Shown here one piece after another: positions 34,682 to 55,914 of a DNA stretch of 64,000 nucleotides (position 1 is its first letter; every line of letters starts with the position of its first letter). The DNA is from Chelonoidis abingdonii (Eukaryota > Chordata > Testudines > Testudinidae). Both the position numbers and the translations under genes were made by a program. The DNA is taken from assembly GCF_003597395.2 (NCBI RefSeq), contig NC_133778.1, positions 9,145,524-9,209,523 of the forward strand. The letters are read 5' to 3'. The notes under the pieces are model-generated. The model saw nothing but the letters and a program-made list of their open reading frames with translations. It was not told where the DNA came from and searched no databases.

Positions 34682-36507
34682 TGTCAGGGTTCCTCCCCTC
34701 TGAACTCTGGGGTACAGATGTGGGGCCATGCATGAAAGACCCTCTAATCTTATATTCCACCAGCTTAGGTTATAAACTTCCCCAAGGCACAAATCCTTCC
34801 TTGTCCTTGGATGTGTACTGCTGCCACCACTGAGTAGACAAAGATTCAGGAAAAGGACCACTTGGAGTTCCTGTTTCCCTAAAATATTCCCCCAAGCCCC
34901 TTCACCCCCCTTCCTGGGGAGGCTTGAGAATAATATACCAATCAAATAGGTTAACAAGGTGAGCACAGGTCAGACCCTTGGGTTTTCAGGACATTAAAAC
35001 CCAATTAGATTCTTTAAAAAACAGAACTTTATTATAAAGAAAAAAAGGTAAAAGAAGCACCTCTGTAAAATCAGGATGGAAAGTAATTTTACAGGGTAAT
35101 AAAATTCAAAAAACAGAGGATTCCCCTCTAGGCAAAACTTCAAAAAAACAGGAATAAAACTTCCCTCTTAGCACACGGACAATTCACAAGCTAAAACAAA
35201 AGATAACACATTTCCTTCCTATTACTTACAATTTGTAATCTTAGATGCTTAGTTCAGGTATGACTTTGGGAGATGTATTTTCCCTGTCTTGATTCCTCGC
35301 TGACCTGGAGAGACTACACAGAGAAAGACAAAACAAAAACCTTCCCCCACAGATTTGAAAGTATCTTCTCCCCTTATTGGTGTCATAAACAGATAGCTAA
35401 GGGTTAATGTTTCTTTTACCTGTAAAGGGTTAACAAAGGGAACAAAACACCTGACAAGAGGACCAGTCAGGAAACCGGCTTTTTCAAAGCTTAAGGGAGG
35501 GAATTTGTGGGGGCTTCTTGGTTTTGGGTCTTTGTCTGTTCTGTGCTCTCTCAGCTATGAGAGGATCTATTTCCAGTCCTTCTAATCTTCTGTTTCCCAG
35601 TTGTAAGTACAAAGGTAGCAAAAGTATTTGCATCTGTGTATCTGGCTGGTGGAGTCTTTATGTGTATTTGGCTATAAGTACTTTAAATTGTATTGTTTTT
35701 GGATAAGGCTGTTTATCCCTTTTCTATTGTTTATTCATTTTCTATAAGTTGAAAACCCTGTATCTTACCATCTAAGTTACAAGAGAACTGTTTTCTATTC
35801 TTCTTTCTTTTTTTTAAAAGTTTGCTTTTAAGAACCGTGATTTTTTTTTTTCAGGTTGACCCACCAGGAATTGGTGGGAGCAGGAAAGACAGGGGGAGGA
35901 AAAACTGCTCTCTGTGTTTAACTCTTCTAGTGTCCCAGGGTGGGAGAAGCTAAGGGGCGAAGAGAGAGAGATCTTTTCTGTATTCCTGTTCTTTGGGTTG
36001 TCTCTTTGCTGGAGAGAGGAGACATGCTTCTGGTATTGTGATAGTAAAGAGGTTGCATCAGTAACTCTCAGGTTAGCCCAGAGAGGAAATTCTGGGTGGG
36101 AGAGAGGTAGGGGGAATGGTTTATTTCCCTTTGTTAGGAGACTCAGGGCATCTGAGTCTTGGGGTCCCACAGGGAAGTTTTGGGGGACCCAAGCGTACCA
36201 GGCACTGAAATTCCTGGTTGGTGGCAGCCCATCAGATCTAAGCTGGTAATTAAGCTTAGAGGCTTTCATGCTGGTACCCAATCTTTAGGACGCTAAGGTC
36301 CAGATTTGGGAATTATACCATGACAATTGGTCCTTTTGGTCAGCTGCCAACCAGGTTATTTGAGCTTCTTAACCCTTTACAGGTAAAGGAGGGATTTTAT
36401 GCTACTGTTAGCTGTATGTTCATGACATACCTTGAGAGAGGTTTAAATGTTACAGGTCCCAGGGGGCACAGACTCAGGGTGACCCTGCTCAGAATTCATC
36501 CCTGACA
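34682..36507. repeat. Outer LTR (solo), interrupted by a second LTR
   Basis: It starts tgtcagggttcctcccctct and ends catccctgaca, giving TG...CA termini. The part right of the inner LTR (ttttggtcagctgcc, taaccctttacaggtaaa) continues the sequence left of it (agatttgaaagtatcttctc) across the insertion point. No clear target duplication of the outer element was found. No internal retroelement genes remain. Confidence 0.7.
35381..36325 (+). repeat. Inner solo LTR with exact 5-bp target duplication
   Basis: The 945-bp block starts tgtcataaacag and ends ccatgaca, so the termini are inverted (tgtcat/atgaca). attgg lies immediately before (35376-35380) and after (36326-36330). The block contains no long meaningful frame. 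A divergent relative is at 24396. Confidence 0.9.
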
Positions 36508-37149
36508 TTTGCACCAAGGCTTGAGCCAATCAGGATGGGTCACCAACATGTAAAATCGCCAGGGACTCATCTGCTCATTGGGAGACCCCCGAGAGCCCTC
36601 ATGTGGGACAGGTGTGGTCAGGCAGTGGAGCCACTTTTTCCCACAGCAATCAGTGGCCATTCATACCATGCTGGCATAGGTGCTGGAACTAGAGGTGGGA
36701 GAGAGGTGGTTTCCATTATATACACGGTTTACAGTTTGGTTCAGTATCTCTGCAGCCCCACTATAAAAACTGTTCCAGCATCTCTGCACACTGGTTGTTT
36801 TCCTCAATATGTCCATTCTACAGTAGGGTCTAAATGCCCCGAGATGGGGACCCCATTGTGCCAGGCACTGTACACATCGATAGTGAGCAACTGGCCCTAC
36901 TATCAAGAGTGCATTACAATCTAATAGACCCAACAGCCCACATGTGCAGCCATGGTGTTAGCGTGTGATATGGACTGGCTGCTGGCACAGGGGCATCTGA
37001 CCCTGCTCAGAGCCAGGACAGATAAGGACTGTGGGGATAGGGTTATGAAAAATTAAAAGTCTTGGTTATAAGCTGATGAGATACATAGGGTACATAACAA
37101 GAATTGTTCCAGATTAAGGCATCTAAGTTTTTAAAAGTGGTAGGGAATA
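36508..37149. other. Intergenic stretch, no gene supported
   Basis: Mixed sequence between the outer LTR and the R2-like remnant. No domain or repeat family could be named. Confidence 0.4.
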
Positions 37150-38210
37150 AGTGATCTTGGGTACACCACCCGCAGAGCGTATAGAGTCAGAGTCAGCAGC
37201 GGAAAAATGGATATGGACATGGGCGGAGTTTGCCCCTCAATCCGTCGGCGTCTGGTGGGTCTTCTATGGATGGATACAGTCTGTCGGGGAAGGAAATGGG
37301 TTATTTCCCTCACTGCGTCCCTTGTGGGCTTTCTCGTTCAAGCGTTCTGGTATTGTCGGTGTCCCGTGATATGTTCGGTGTACATGTCCCTGGACCATCT
37401 GATGGTCCATTAACCGGATGTAGCACTGACTGACTCTGCACGCTCTCAGCACAAGCTGACTGTTGGGGTCCCATGTGCCCAGGGCTCCAACAATCAGGGC
37501 ATGGATTTGGACCTCGTAGTCCTGGGCTCTCAGTGTAGGCCAGCGGGGTATATTTCTCCACTTTCTGAGATCGGATCCCGTGGAAGGCTGAGGTCTTATT
37601 CTCGAAGGCACCGTGACAGCCACCATGATGACTCTCCTCTGCTCTTCGCTGGTCACAACGATATCTGGGCGTAGCTGGCTGTCCGTTCCGGGGATGGCAC
37701 ATTTGATGATCTCCCCCAGGGTTGTTGGGATGGCTTTGACTAGTCAGTCCTGGATTGTAGTGTGTCATGACTGCCAGGCTCTGGCGTGGGGCTGGCAGCC
37801 ACACTTGACGTGGGGCAGGGTCTCGTTGGAGTAGCCACACTTTCTGCAACGCTTGTCCCAGTTCCCATGGCGGATGGCTCCTTTCAGGGGAACGCAGTTG
37901 AGCCGGGCCCTGTGGATGAACCACCAGTCAGCGAACCAGGTGAAGCTACCCCTGGGTAGGAAGTGATTGCTGGCATCCCATTTGCTGGTTACCTGGAAAA
38001 CCTTGCCCTGGTCTGGCTTCTGCTTTAAGTTGTCAGCATAGTGACAGTAGATGGCGTCCTTCGGGGTCCTCTCCAGCATCATTCTGGTGGTCAGGGTGAT
38101 GATGCTCTTTATGCTGGTCTGAGCTCTTTATGCACCGTACCAGGCTCCTCACACCACATCCAGCGACAGCCAATCCTCTTCCCTAGCTGTTGTGAGGCAT
38201 TACGGGTACG
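37150..38210 (-). pseudogene. R2-type LINE fragment: zinc knuckle and endonuclease end of the ORF, broken
   Basis: On the reverse strand the frame at 38082-37765 reads KPDQGKVFQVTSKWDASNHF, FADWWFIHRARLNCVPLKG and the Cys/His motif CRKCGYSNETLPHVKCGC. It continues in other frames into LRPDIVV, FENKTSAF..VEKYTPLA and DYEVQIHALIVGALGTWDP. This order (CCHC knuckle followed by a PD-(D/E)xK endonuclease) is that of R2-clade retrotransposons. Two opposite frameshifts and a changed catalytic position (VAVTV where VDVTV is usual) show it is dead. A little more of the element may extend upstream to about 38390 (WCEEPGTVHKEL is readable near 38140). Confidence 0.82.
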
Positions 38211-38390
38211 AAACCTGAGCAAGGACAAGTCTCCCCACTCTCTCCCAATCTCTGCGATACTCCTCACTGTCGGTTCCGGGCACATCAGGAAGCGGATCGT
38301 GTGGGTGATCACCAAGACGTTGCACTGGTTGCCCATCCAAGGGACGTTGGTGCCACGTTACTTGTGCAGGATGTGAACGGGACCAGTGCA

Positions 38391-41300
38391 CCCTGGAAAT
38401 ACCCTGTTCAGGAGATGGGGAGATGTGTGTCTCCCCCCAACAGAGGTGAAGGCTGGAAGTCTAAGAGTGGGTGTCGCTGGTGGGCCACAGAGGGGGAGTC
38501 CAGGTGCAACTGCCCTGAATGGTGACAGTGAGGTTCTAACAGCACGACCCTGCAGCCAGCACTTCAGCATGGCCAGCTCCAACCACCAGCCGGCTGGAAC
38601 TACCACCCTGTATATTTAACGCAACCTAGAAACCTCTTGCAGCTGAAGAATGAAGGAAGCTGGAGAAGGGGGTAAAGGATTTTCCCTCCCTCCCTGGGAA
38701 GGGAGAGGGGTCATCTGCCATGGAGTCAGTCCCCGCCCCCAGTAAGGTTACAGCAGGGGACAAGCTAACCCTCCCAGCAGAAATGACTCATACCGGCTGA
38801 TACAGGAGGAGTACAATGTGGGCGTGGGGATGTGACTGCCCCGTGTCACCTCCGGGTGGAAACTTCCCTCTAAGGTGTGCACCTCCATGGCCATGCACTT
38901 AATTGGGAGAGCTGTGCTGCCATGCACCCTGCACTCAGGGGTGTGGCCAGAGGAGGGCCTGGAAGATGGCAGTGGAGTGAGGTGGGGAATAGGGGGATGG
39001 GTGAGGGCAGATGGGTGAGGTGGGGAGAGGTAATGGGGGAGCTTGGGCATGCAGGGCTGCGGCGAATCTCCCATCCCCGGCACAATGGGGCAGTGAGGAG
39101 ACATGCCTCTCTTCCCACTCCCGGACTGCTGTGGCACGAAGAGGCACCCCTCCCGCATCCCAGGTGCTGCTGTGAGGGTATGTGGGGGGGGGGGATGGCT
39201 GGGGGGGAAGTCCTCTCCCTGCTGCAGCCCAAAGGAAATCTGTACCCCAAACCTCTCATCCCCAGCCCCACCCCACAGCCCGCACCCACAGCTGAGACCC
39301 TCATCCCTGCACTCCGATGTGCTGCCCCAGCCCTGAGCCCCCTCCCACACTCCAAATCACTCAGTGTTCCTACCATGGGCTGAGCAGAGGGACCCTGCTT
39401 CCGGGTCTCACGCTGGTTGAGGGTGGCCAGTTGGAGTCATGCAGCAGCTGCCCAAGAGAACTCGTCTGGGGAGGGGGCAGTTGCAGCCTGCCCCCTCCGC
39501 TCCCTGCCCAGGCCCAGATGCTGAGGACAGGGCCAAGCAAACCAGAACCACCTCCCTTCAGCACATTTCTGGATTGTTTGGTCCCTTTCACCTTCATTTA
39601 TAACCTTTCAAACCAGACCCCCAAACTCAGCTGGGCCTGATCAGACACAACCCCAGGGCAAGCCGGATGGGGGTGCCAGCTGGCCCTGGCCCTGATAGTG
39701 ATAGCAGAGAACTCCACCATCACCCCAATCCTACTGAGAGATAGCCCCCTTCAACCATCCCCTCATCAGGTAGACAAACTGCCCCAGCCCTCCTCCTTTC
39801 CACCCATTCCCCACTCCTGAAAGCCTGTGTAGGGGAGCTCATTTTCCCCTGCAATGCTCTGAGTCCCCCAGGAGCAGTCAGACCATAGATGGGTGCCCTC
39901 TGCCCAGCTTCTCCCATATGAGAACCTAAGGGTTAATAGAGAGGAAGCTAATGAGGCTCCAAGTTGGACCAGCTGATCTCCACCCTGATTCTCAACAGTT
40001 CTGGCCAAGAGAGCTTACTGGAAAATGACTCACTATCTTTGTTCATTTAAATGAAATATATAGAACACACAAAATGAAGAACCTAAACTACTACCAGCAC
40101 CATCAGCTCGCTCTCGGGTACACAGTACAGGTCAGATCAGGAAATGAGTCAGGCAACTAGGATCCTGCTTTGGAACCAAGTCATCCGTTCAACCAAATCA
40201 TCAGAATAATACAGCAGAAAATCAATCCTTCAAAAACCTGAAACAGAAACCAAGGAGGCAGCTGTGCATTTAGTTATTCATCTCAGCTACTGAATTTCAC
40301 TCAGGCAGTGTGATCCGCACTGAGCCGCTCGAATATTTCAATACTAAGACCAACTGATTGTTCACATTTAAGCCACAATCTCATAGCTTCCCTCTTCAAT
40401 TTCATCAGTATGTGGCTAACCTTCTCCTGCTGGCTTCCAAAGATAAAAAACTTAATAGAAACAGACCTTACTACAAAGAATTAATAGAGACAGACCTTAA
40501 TACACAGAATTTTGATATCTATCTGACAGCTGAGGTTCTTTGAACACTTTCACAGAATGAGGAGCACATATTCAGTTGTTTTGATGGGCAATATTTTAGA
40601 GTTATTTCGATTTGGGAATTTTTTTCTAGCTCCTTCCCTGCGTGGATGTGACAGGGTTCATACACACAGGTACGTGCAGAGCCCCACTGCAGTACAATAG
40701 AAAGGCTGGGATGACACCCACTTTGTAAAAATCAAACAATAAGACATTGAAATTGACATGTGATGGAAACTCTGCAGCTTTTTGGACTCCCATGGAGTAG
40801 GAGCTAAAGCGGCAGTCTAGGTGATGCGGTCACAGGCTCAGTACTCCACATTCATAAGCTTTCTCAGGTATGGGGAGAGAGGTCAAGGCTGGCACAGCCT
40901 GTTGCTGATATTATGTCTTCCTTCCCCAGAGGGGATCACTCACAGTGTCCTGGAATGTCCATCTTTATTTGACAGGTTGCTGGTGCAAAAGGGCTTCTGG
41001 CCTTTACCCTGGTCTTTATGGTTGAGGATTCCAGCTCACCTCACATTACAGTCATTCCCCTGAAGTCTCCAGGCATATGAGGAGTGAAGGACGCTTTGTT
41101 TACAGACACTATTACCGGATCCATTTCAAGCGAGGCAAACTTTGGGTTATCATCAGTTTGGAAAAGTCTCATTAAAGCCACCAGTATTCTTAAAATATCA
41201 GCTGTTGAGAACCACAAGCATTGTGGAGGTTTGAACCCCAAAGATCTCCAAAATGAAAGAAATCCAAGGACCGTTTAGAAGTTACATTAGCCTTGCCTGG

Positions 41301-44300
41301 GGGTTAAAAGGCTGAACTGTGACAGTGGGCTTCCTTAAAAAAGGAAAAGGGGTCTCAGCTGCCATAAATATAATGAGTAGCCAAAATAAACAAAAAACCC
41401 GAACAAACTACCTATTGCCTCATGCATCCATTGCCATTCATAAAAAGAATCGCGGACATCTCCTGACAGACGTCATACATCTTCACTTTGCGGAGACGAG
41501 AGGAACTCAGTGACCATACTGTCTAACTGGGTAAAAGGTTACACAACTTGTCGCCTTATTAATTTTACTTTAGAGCTTGTCAGAAAAAATTCCATTTGAA
41601 ATAGAAAAAATTGTCTTCTAGACTGGGTCCGTGTTCTCCTATACACTATTCCTCCTAGACATTCTGCCACCTCAGCCTTGGAGTGATGTTTTATGTCAGA
41701 ACTCCCCAGTCCAAAGGGGATATGTGACATCAAATAAACTTGTCAGGACTGGCCATCAGTTCGTATAGTACTAACAAAAAAAAATGAACCAATGGAAGTC
41801 GCGGGGTTCCAATATAATTCAGGAAATCACTAAGTTAGGCTTTAAACAATAATGAACTTCATGTTTAATTCCATTTTCGCTGGGAACGAGAACATAGTCA
41901 AAGATTATAAAATCTTATCATACCTGTTTGTTTCATTTTAAGCCCCATTTCCAGCAAGTGAGCACTGCGTAAATATTGGCTACACCAGCCTAGGAGCTTT
42001 CCACATCTGTGAGTTCATTGATCTTTGGTTCTTCTGAAAGAAGTGTTGGTGGAAGGGGGCTCACACTCTGTAGGAAGGTTTGCATCACGAGAAAATGGAC
42101 CTTGCCTCTATATTCACTCCTGCCAATCATTCATAGTCGCAGGAAGTGGAGGCGGAGTGGTACAACAGACATGAGCAAAACAAAGTGACAAGAGCAAGCA
42201 CGGAATCAGGACTCAACATTTGTACTTCCAGCCGTCTGAAACTGGAGCCTTACACATTGAGTTCCTTCTCTGTTACTGTCATTCGAACAGAATGGAAGTC
42301 CTTGGTGCTCAATCAGGCTGGGGAAGGAAAGTCCCCTCTAAAGGCATCAACTATTTTTCACTTTGTATCATGGATCCAAATAGTGAAGGACCTTCCAGTG
42401 TAGCCCTGGCATCCACTGGACCTGTAATCAGTGACACTGAACTAGGGAGCGTTTTAGAAACAAACAATTTTACCTGGACCGTAGTTCACCACAGCTTCCT
42501 TCTCTGGGGCAACAATCAACTAGTGGGTGTCTGCTATATCAGCCTGAGTTCTTCCAAATCCTTGGCCTTGGTCACAGTGTTTCCATTCCTCCGGAACACA
42601 GTCCTTTACCAAACCACCCAACATCTGAGCTGAGTAAGTGAGGAATGGCTTCCCCAAACATGCCCAATTTGTTTCTTTAATCTGGTGGCACAGGGTGTAA
42701 GTTAGGGACTAGAAACACTCCTGCCTCCGAATCCCTGTAGGGACCAAAGGAGGGAAAACTTATTTAAAATAGATATTCTGCAGTTATCTCACTTTCAACA
42801 CGGAGTTCATTTCAGTCCACATTTGCGTGTCTATCACGGGCAAATTCACAAATGTACTTGTTTTCTCACATCAGCTCAGACAGGGAAAGCGTTTCCCAAA
42901 TAGCCCACATGGACCCAGTTATTTCAGTTAGTTGCAGTCAGGGCTTTGCTGCTGTTACCATTTCAGAGTGGACGGAGGCCTAAGCCCGCTCCTGTTTCCT
43001 TGGCAGCGGGCCCAATGGCTTGGAGCAGCCTCTCCTGGTGCGTGAACTGCACTACAGCTTCTGCAATATCATCATGCAGCGGTGGGGGGAGATAAATTAA
43101 GGAAGGACTCTTTTAGCCAACAGTCATTTCTCCCAAAGTCCTTGATAAATCCGAGCTACATCCTGGAGAACACAACTGATATTCGATTATGTGACCAAAT
43201 GATCTTCAGGAGACAGAGAGAAACACGGCGTGGTGTAAGTCACTTTCTCTTTCATGAAAAATGAAATTCCAGATCAGGTTACATCTGATGACTCAGAAAT
43301 CAGGAAAGAAGATTCACCCATTGCTTTCTCCTCTGATCCGTTCAAACCTGCTTCAGCAACAGCACTCTGTTATTATGGCGTTGTTATTGGGAGGGGCAGG
43401 GGGAAGCATCATCATAATAGGAAAAATTCCAACCTTCTCATCTGCAAAGAATCCCAAATCAGCAGGAAAAAGTCCAGAAGTGGCTTCGTCAATAGACAGC
43501 AACTGGGATTTGAACTCAGAATGATGTCACAGTGTTTCGGATCCACTGGAATTCCCCACTATGTTTGGGACACTTTCATTGCCAGCTCTAATGAGTCAGA
43601 TTTAGAATCAAATTGATACTAATTGCAGAGACTCTCTGGGAGCTGGAGGGGTAGAATAGAGGTGGAGAAACTCCATTGTGCCTCACACAGACGCCATCAC
43701 TGCTGGAGTGAGAGGGCACAGTGATGGTGATGGGGAAGGAGGGAATCCCTCCGACTCACCCCATTTCCTTCCGGCATCGCAGAGGCTGAAATGAAACATT
43801 TGTCCTACTCCTGCTTCTCCTCTTTGCTATATTGAAATGTATTGTCAATAAGGATACTGATAAAAGTAAAAATACCTGCTGCCCAGCACAACCTGTACCA
43901 GCATGAGCACAACTGGGAAGGAGACATTTTGTCAGCAAAGAGGGAACTGGTGACTAACAATTGCTCTGCTACTGCAGTGACAGTATAAACGTGATGCTCA
44001 GGGCTTGTCCAGACCAGGAAAATGGGTGTCCATTAGGACAGGGCAAAGGGGAGAATGCCAGCTAACCCCAACCCCTGTGCCTGGGCGATGTCAGCACTGC
44101 AAACAGAGCGGTGTGTTTACATCAGGATAGTTACCTCGAGCACGCCGACTCCAAGGGAAATCCTAGAGTAGAAGACAAAAACCTAGTCTCTTTTCACTCA
44201 GTGAAGCTACTTGTGGTCACCCCAATTTCCCCCACCTGGGGCTGATGGAAACTCCTTGCTGGAAGGACACACACTCCAATGACTCACAGGAGAAAGGGGT

Positions 44301-44473
44301 TGGGAGAAAGGACAACGGGATTCACCTAGAGAAGGGCGACCTGTAAAAGGCACAAGTGGTCAACACACGAGGGGTCTGAGAGAACAAGTGACACAAATGG
44401 TGCAAACAAGCCAGAAGGTCACTATGTGGGAATCAACAAATGTGTTTTGGTTTTTTTAAATTTTTTCTCCACC
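38391..44473. other. About 6 kb without a recognisable gene
   Basis: 38735-39360 is GC-rich repeat-like DNA; the block around 39220-39360 resembles the C-rich inside of hAT copies. 39900-44470 is AT-richer and looks unique, with short frames on both strands (for example 42220-42633) that lack domains. A decayed gene cannot be excluded, but none could be identified. Confidence 0.4.
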
Positions 44474-52771
<8,298 letters not shown>

Positions 52772-54066
52772 GGGAGGACGGGATGAGCTGGAGTGAAATG
52801 TGGAGTTGTTCTGCAGCCTGGCATGGCAAGAAAGGAAATGGAAGAGGTTTCAGAACAGGCTTCAGTTAATTTCACACCACAATTCCCCCAGTTCTTTCCC
52901 AGCAGACAGATACCCTAGATTCTGCCATGCTGGCAAAATGTTTGATCTCTTTATTCCGGCGTAGACCTGGCCCCTCCTGCCAGGCTGAGCCCACAGAAAC
53001 ACTTTAAAGTCTCCCAGTAACAAAGTCTCTAAACAATATGCTAGGTTACAGCAGAACAACGGGGCTGGGCACACTCCATGGGGACTTGTTCCGTCCTTCC
53101 CCTCCTGTGCCCTGTTGCTCGCAGGAAACAGCCACCCCATCCCCAGGCAGCAGTGTCTCAGAGCTCCTCCAACAGCCCCAGTGACCCCCAGTCCCTTTTG
53201 GGGAATGACTCAGGGCAATCATTTCCCACCCAAACAAGGACAAATCGCTGCTGATAATATGGTGGGAAACTCCCCAAACCAGAGACTTTAAATAGCCATT
53301 TGAGACCTTTGGAAACAATAGAGTGAAAATCAGAGACCAGAGAGTTAATTTTAGGACAAACAGGGGACTCTCCTTGGACTTTATATCCAGCTGTGACAGC
53401 AAGCGAGAAAAGGGGAAGCACCAGCGAGAATTTGTACCAGGATGTGAGGGGGAAAAGGCACAATCAGGGGAAGGATGAAATTAACTCCCCCCGCCCCAGA
53501 CGCTTCTCCCCTCGACTGCGCGTACAGTTCAACCCCCACCTGCCCCACTGACCTCCCCCCAGGCGCTCACTTTCCCCGGGGTCTCCCCGCAGCCCCAGGA
53601 GTCACCCCGTGTCCGATCGCCCCCGCTCCCGAGCCAGGCCGGCCCCTTCCTGTGTGTTCTGCAGCCGGGACCGCCGGGGGGAGACGGAGCGTCCCGGGCG
53701 GGCAGCGGGGCAGGGGTCGGATCTCCGGCCGGGGGCGGGACCCACAGCTCCCCCCCCCGGCTGCGGACACGTTCGCTGCCCCCCCCCCGGCTCCCAGCTG
53801 TGCCGGGGCCGCTCCCAGGCGCCCTCCGCAGAGTCCCGCTCCCCGGGTCTCCCGCTCCCCCGGGCGGGGCCCGGCTGGAGAACACCGCCCCCCCCCGCAC
53901 ACACCCGCGAGCAGCAGCTTCCCGGCCGGATCCCGGCTCACACGGGCGGCGGCGGCGGCGTCTGGTCCGTGCCAGGCCCGGGATCCCGCAGCACCGGCCC
54001 GGCTCGGGGTGGAGGCAGCACACCCGCTCCCTCCCCTCTCACTGCGAGCCGAGACCCCACAGGGCT

Positions 54067-54083
54067 CTGGGAGCTGTAGTTCC
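54067..54083 (-). promoter_or_regulatory. ZNF143/SBS-like motif 1
   Basis: Reverse-strand reading: actacagctcccag, which fits the core ACTACAnnTCCCAG bound by ZNF143 (Staf) in vertebrate promoters. Confidence 0.65.
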
Positions 54084-54128
54084 TTGGCCAGCTCCCTGCC
54101 TACAGGGCCGGCCCTGGCGCAGGGAAGG

Positions 54129-54150
54129 AACTACATTTCCCAGCATTCCC
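54129..54150 (+). promoter_or_regulatory. ZNF143/SBS-like motif 2
   Basis: actacatttcccagcattcc fits the core ACTACAnnTCCCAG with the usual extension (gcattcc). It lies about 45 bp from motif 1 in the opposite orientation. Confidence 0.7.
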
Positions 54151-54230
54151 GTGGCCGCCAGCCACAGGGAGGGGGGGAAGCCGAGCCCCCACGCGCTGCA
54201 GCTCGCCCTGGGTGGGGAGCTGGCTGCTGA

Positions 54231-55914
54231 AGGGGGTGGCTGCGTGAGCGGGCAATAAGTGTGCCTAGGAAGTAGGGGCTTTTCCCCAGACTGGCTTTGG
54301 GATGCTGCTGTGACCTCCCCTGGCAGCCCCCAAAGAAGCTTCTCTAGCTGAAGCCTAGCAAGGGAGGCATGTGGATCCCACTAGAAGTTAGAATGAAAAG
54401 TCTGGGAGGGGAGGCTCAACTGGACCTGGGTGGCAGGTAGGAGGATTTCCACGTCTGAGCCACGGAAGCAGAAATTGGCTTGTCCTTTCCAGATTTAGCT
54501 AATATTTAGGAATCTAGCACCTGCCTTCCAGATTTGAACACACTCAAAATTCAGCACTGCTCAAACTCAGTTTAGGCTGCTGTTACTTCATTTCTCCCAA
54601 ATGAAATATGCTGTAGGAAAAGTAGGATAAAACTGAACAACAAATGCTGGCGTCTCCCCAGTGCGAACTAGGACTGGAATTGCTATTTTCAACAGCCATT
54701 GCCATTCTGACAGTAATACAGCATTGGGAGCTCCCTTCCACCCCATGGGCTGGGGGAGCTGCCATCTTATCTCTCCCCATCCCCCACCTGCCCCCTGGCT
54801 CTGCCCTCCCCAGCCAGTCTCTGCTTGCTCCATATTCTCCCTCCAGCCCCCCCTCACATTCCCCCTTTTCTTCCCTTTATCAGACACTCAGAGTTTCCCT
54901 CTAATCCAGCTCTGCTCCCCCAAGCCCCAGAATTCTCCCCCTGCCCCCTGATGCCTGTGTGTTCCCCAGCCTCCCTCCAGCGCCCCACATCCCCCTGGCC
55001 CCCTCCTGCCCCCTCCATCCCTGTTCCCCAATTCCTGCACTTCCCATCCTTCCCCCTCCTGCCTTCAATCCTTCACTCCTCTTCCACATCCCTGCTCTCC
55101 ACTCTGGCCCTCCACATCCCTTGGTCACTCCAATGCCCACTTGCCTCAGCGCCCTGTCAGCCCCTTATCTCGTCCCCTTCTTGCCCCCCCCCACTCTCCA
55201 CACTTTGTTGCCCCACCCCCTGCAACCCCTGGGAGCTGTAGCAGCTTCCCTCTGCCCGAGGCCGGGACTTGCAGCCCGCCCTGCTGGGAGCAGCGTGGGG
55301 CCCCCTCACAGGTTGCACCAGGAACAGCGGCTGGGGGGGGGCAGGTTTCCCCTTCTCCCCATATGGGGCACTGGTGGGGGGCTGGGCTGGGCTGGGGTCT
55401 CTGCCCGGGAGAGTCTTTCAGGTGGGGGCAGAGGGAATGTGCCTTCCTGCCCGCAGCCAGGGCTCAGGGGGCCCCAGTGGCAGCAGCCGAGACCCCAGGG
55501 GGGCTGGCGAGGCAGCACCCTCAATTCAGTCCTTCTGCTGGGCTGGGCCCCGGGCTTGCTCTGCCCGGCACCTCCGGGGCCCTGGCCAGCTGGAGTCCCT
55601 GAGTCTCTTTTCCCCACAGCACGTCACTGTCTGAGCCCTGGGCTGAGCTGCAAGGGTCGCTCCCCTAGTTCGGGCCGTGGAGCGGCCAGTGCTCTGCCTC
55701 CAGCTTCCTCTAGTGTTAGCTGTGGGGTTAAATCAACCCGCCACTGGCTGTAGGAAAAACCCTCCAGTTCTCCCTCTTCCCCGCAGGGCTCCCTGCTGCT
55801 CCCCCTGCCAGTGTCACTTTGCCTGCGCAATTTGCTCTGGTAGCTGTTATTACCGTCTGTGTGTCCCTCCTTTCCAGCCTGTCACAATTTGCTGCTTCTG
55901 CCTTTCCCCACCCT
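54231..55914. other. Pyrimidine-rich DNA, no gene supported
   Basis: C/T-rich runs at 54770-55240 and GC-rich DNA at 55240-55640 give many overlapping frames without domain or splice support. Confidence 0.5.

Larger units (their letters stand above)
53490..54230. promoter_or_regulatory. CpG-rich promoter region, probable start of the KRAB-ZNF gene
   Basis: This is the densest CpG block in the window (cggcggcggcggcg at 53944, many ccgg and cgcg), about 0.7-1.4 kb upstream of the KRAB-ZNF start codon. Long open frames on both strands here are composition artefacts. Transcription to the left would give the KRAB-ZNF mRNA. Whether it also drives something rightward is unknown; no gene is seen on that side. 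Confidence 0.7.

Noticed and set aside
37310..37924. 204-codon reverse-strand frame as a novel protein
   Set aside because: Only parts of it match R2-type endonuclease sequence, with neighbouring parts in other frames; it is a frameshifted LINE relic.
42220..42633. Forward frame of 137 codons, and a reverse-strand frame in the same place
   Set aside because: Neither shows a domain, and both break quickly; possibly a decayed gene but unsupported.
53475..54258. Long overlapping open frames on both strands (up to about 250 codons)
   Set aside because: They sit in a CpG-rich promoter block where stop codons are rare, show no domain, and several frames are open at once.
54825..55753. Proline-rich open frames
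   Set aside because: C/T-rich low-complexity DNA keeps several frames open; no splice sites or domains fit.
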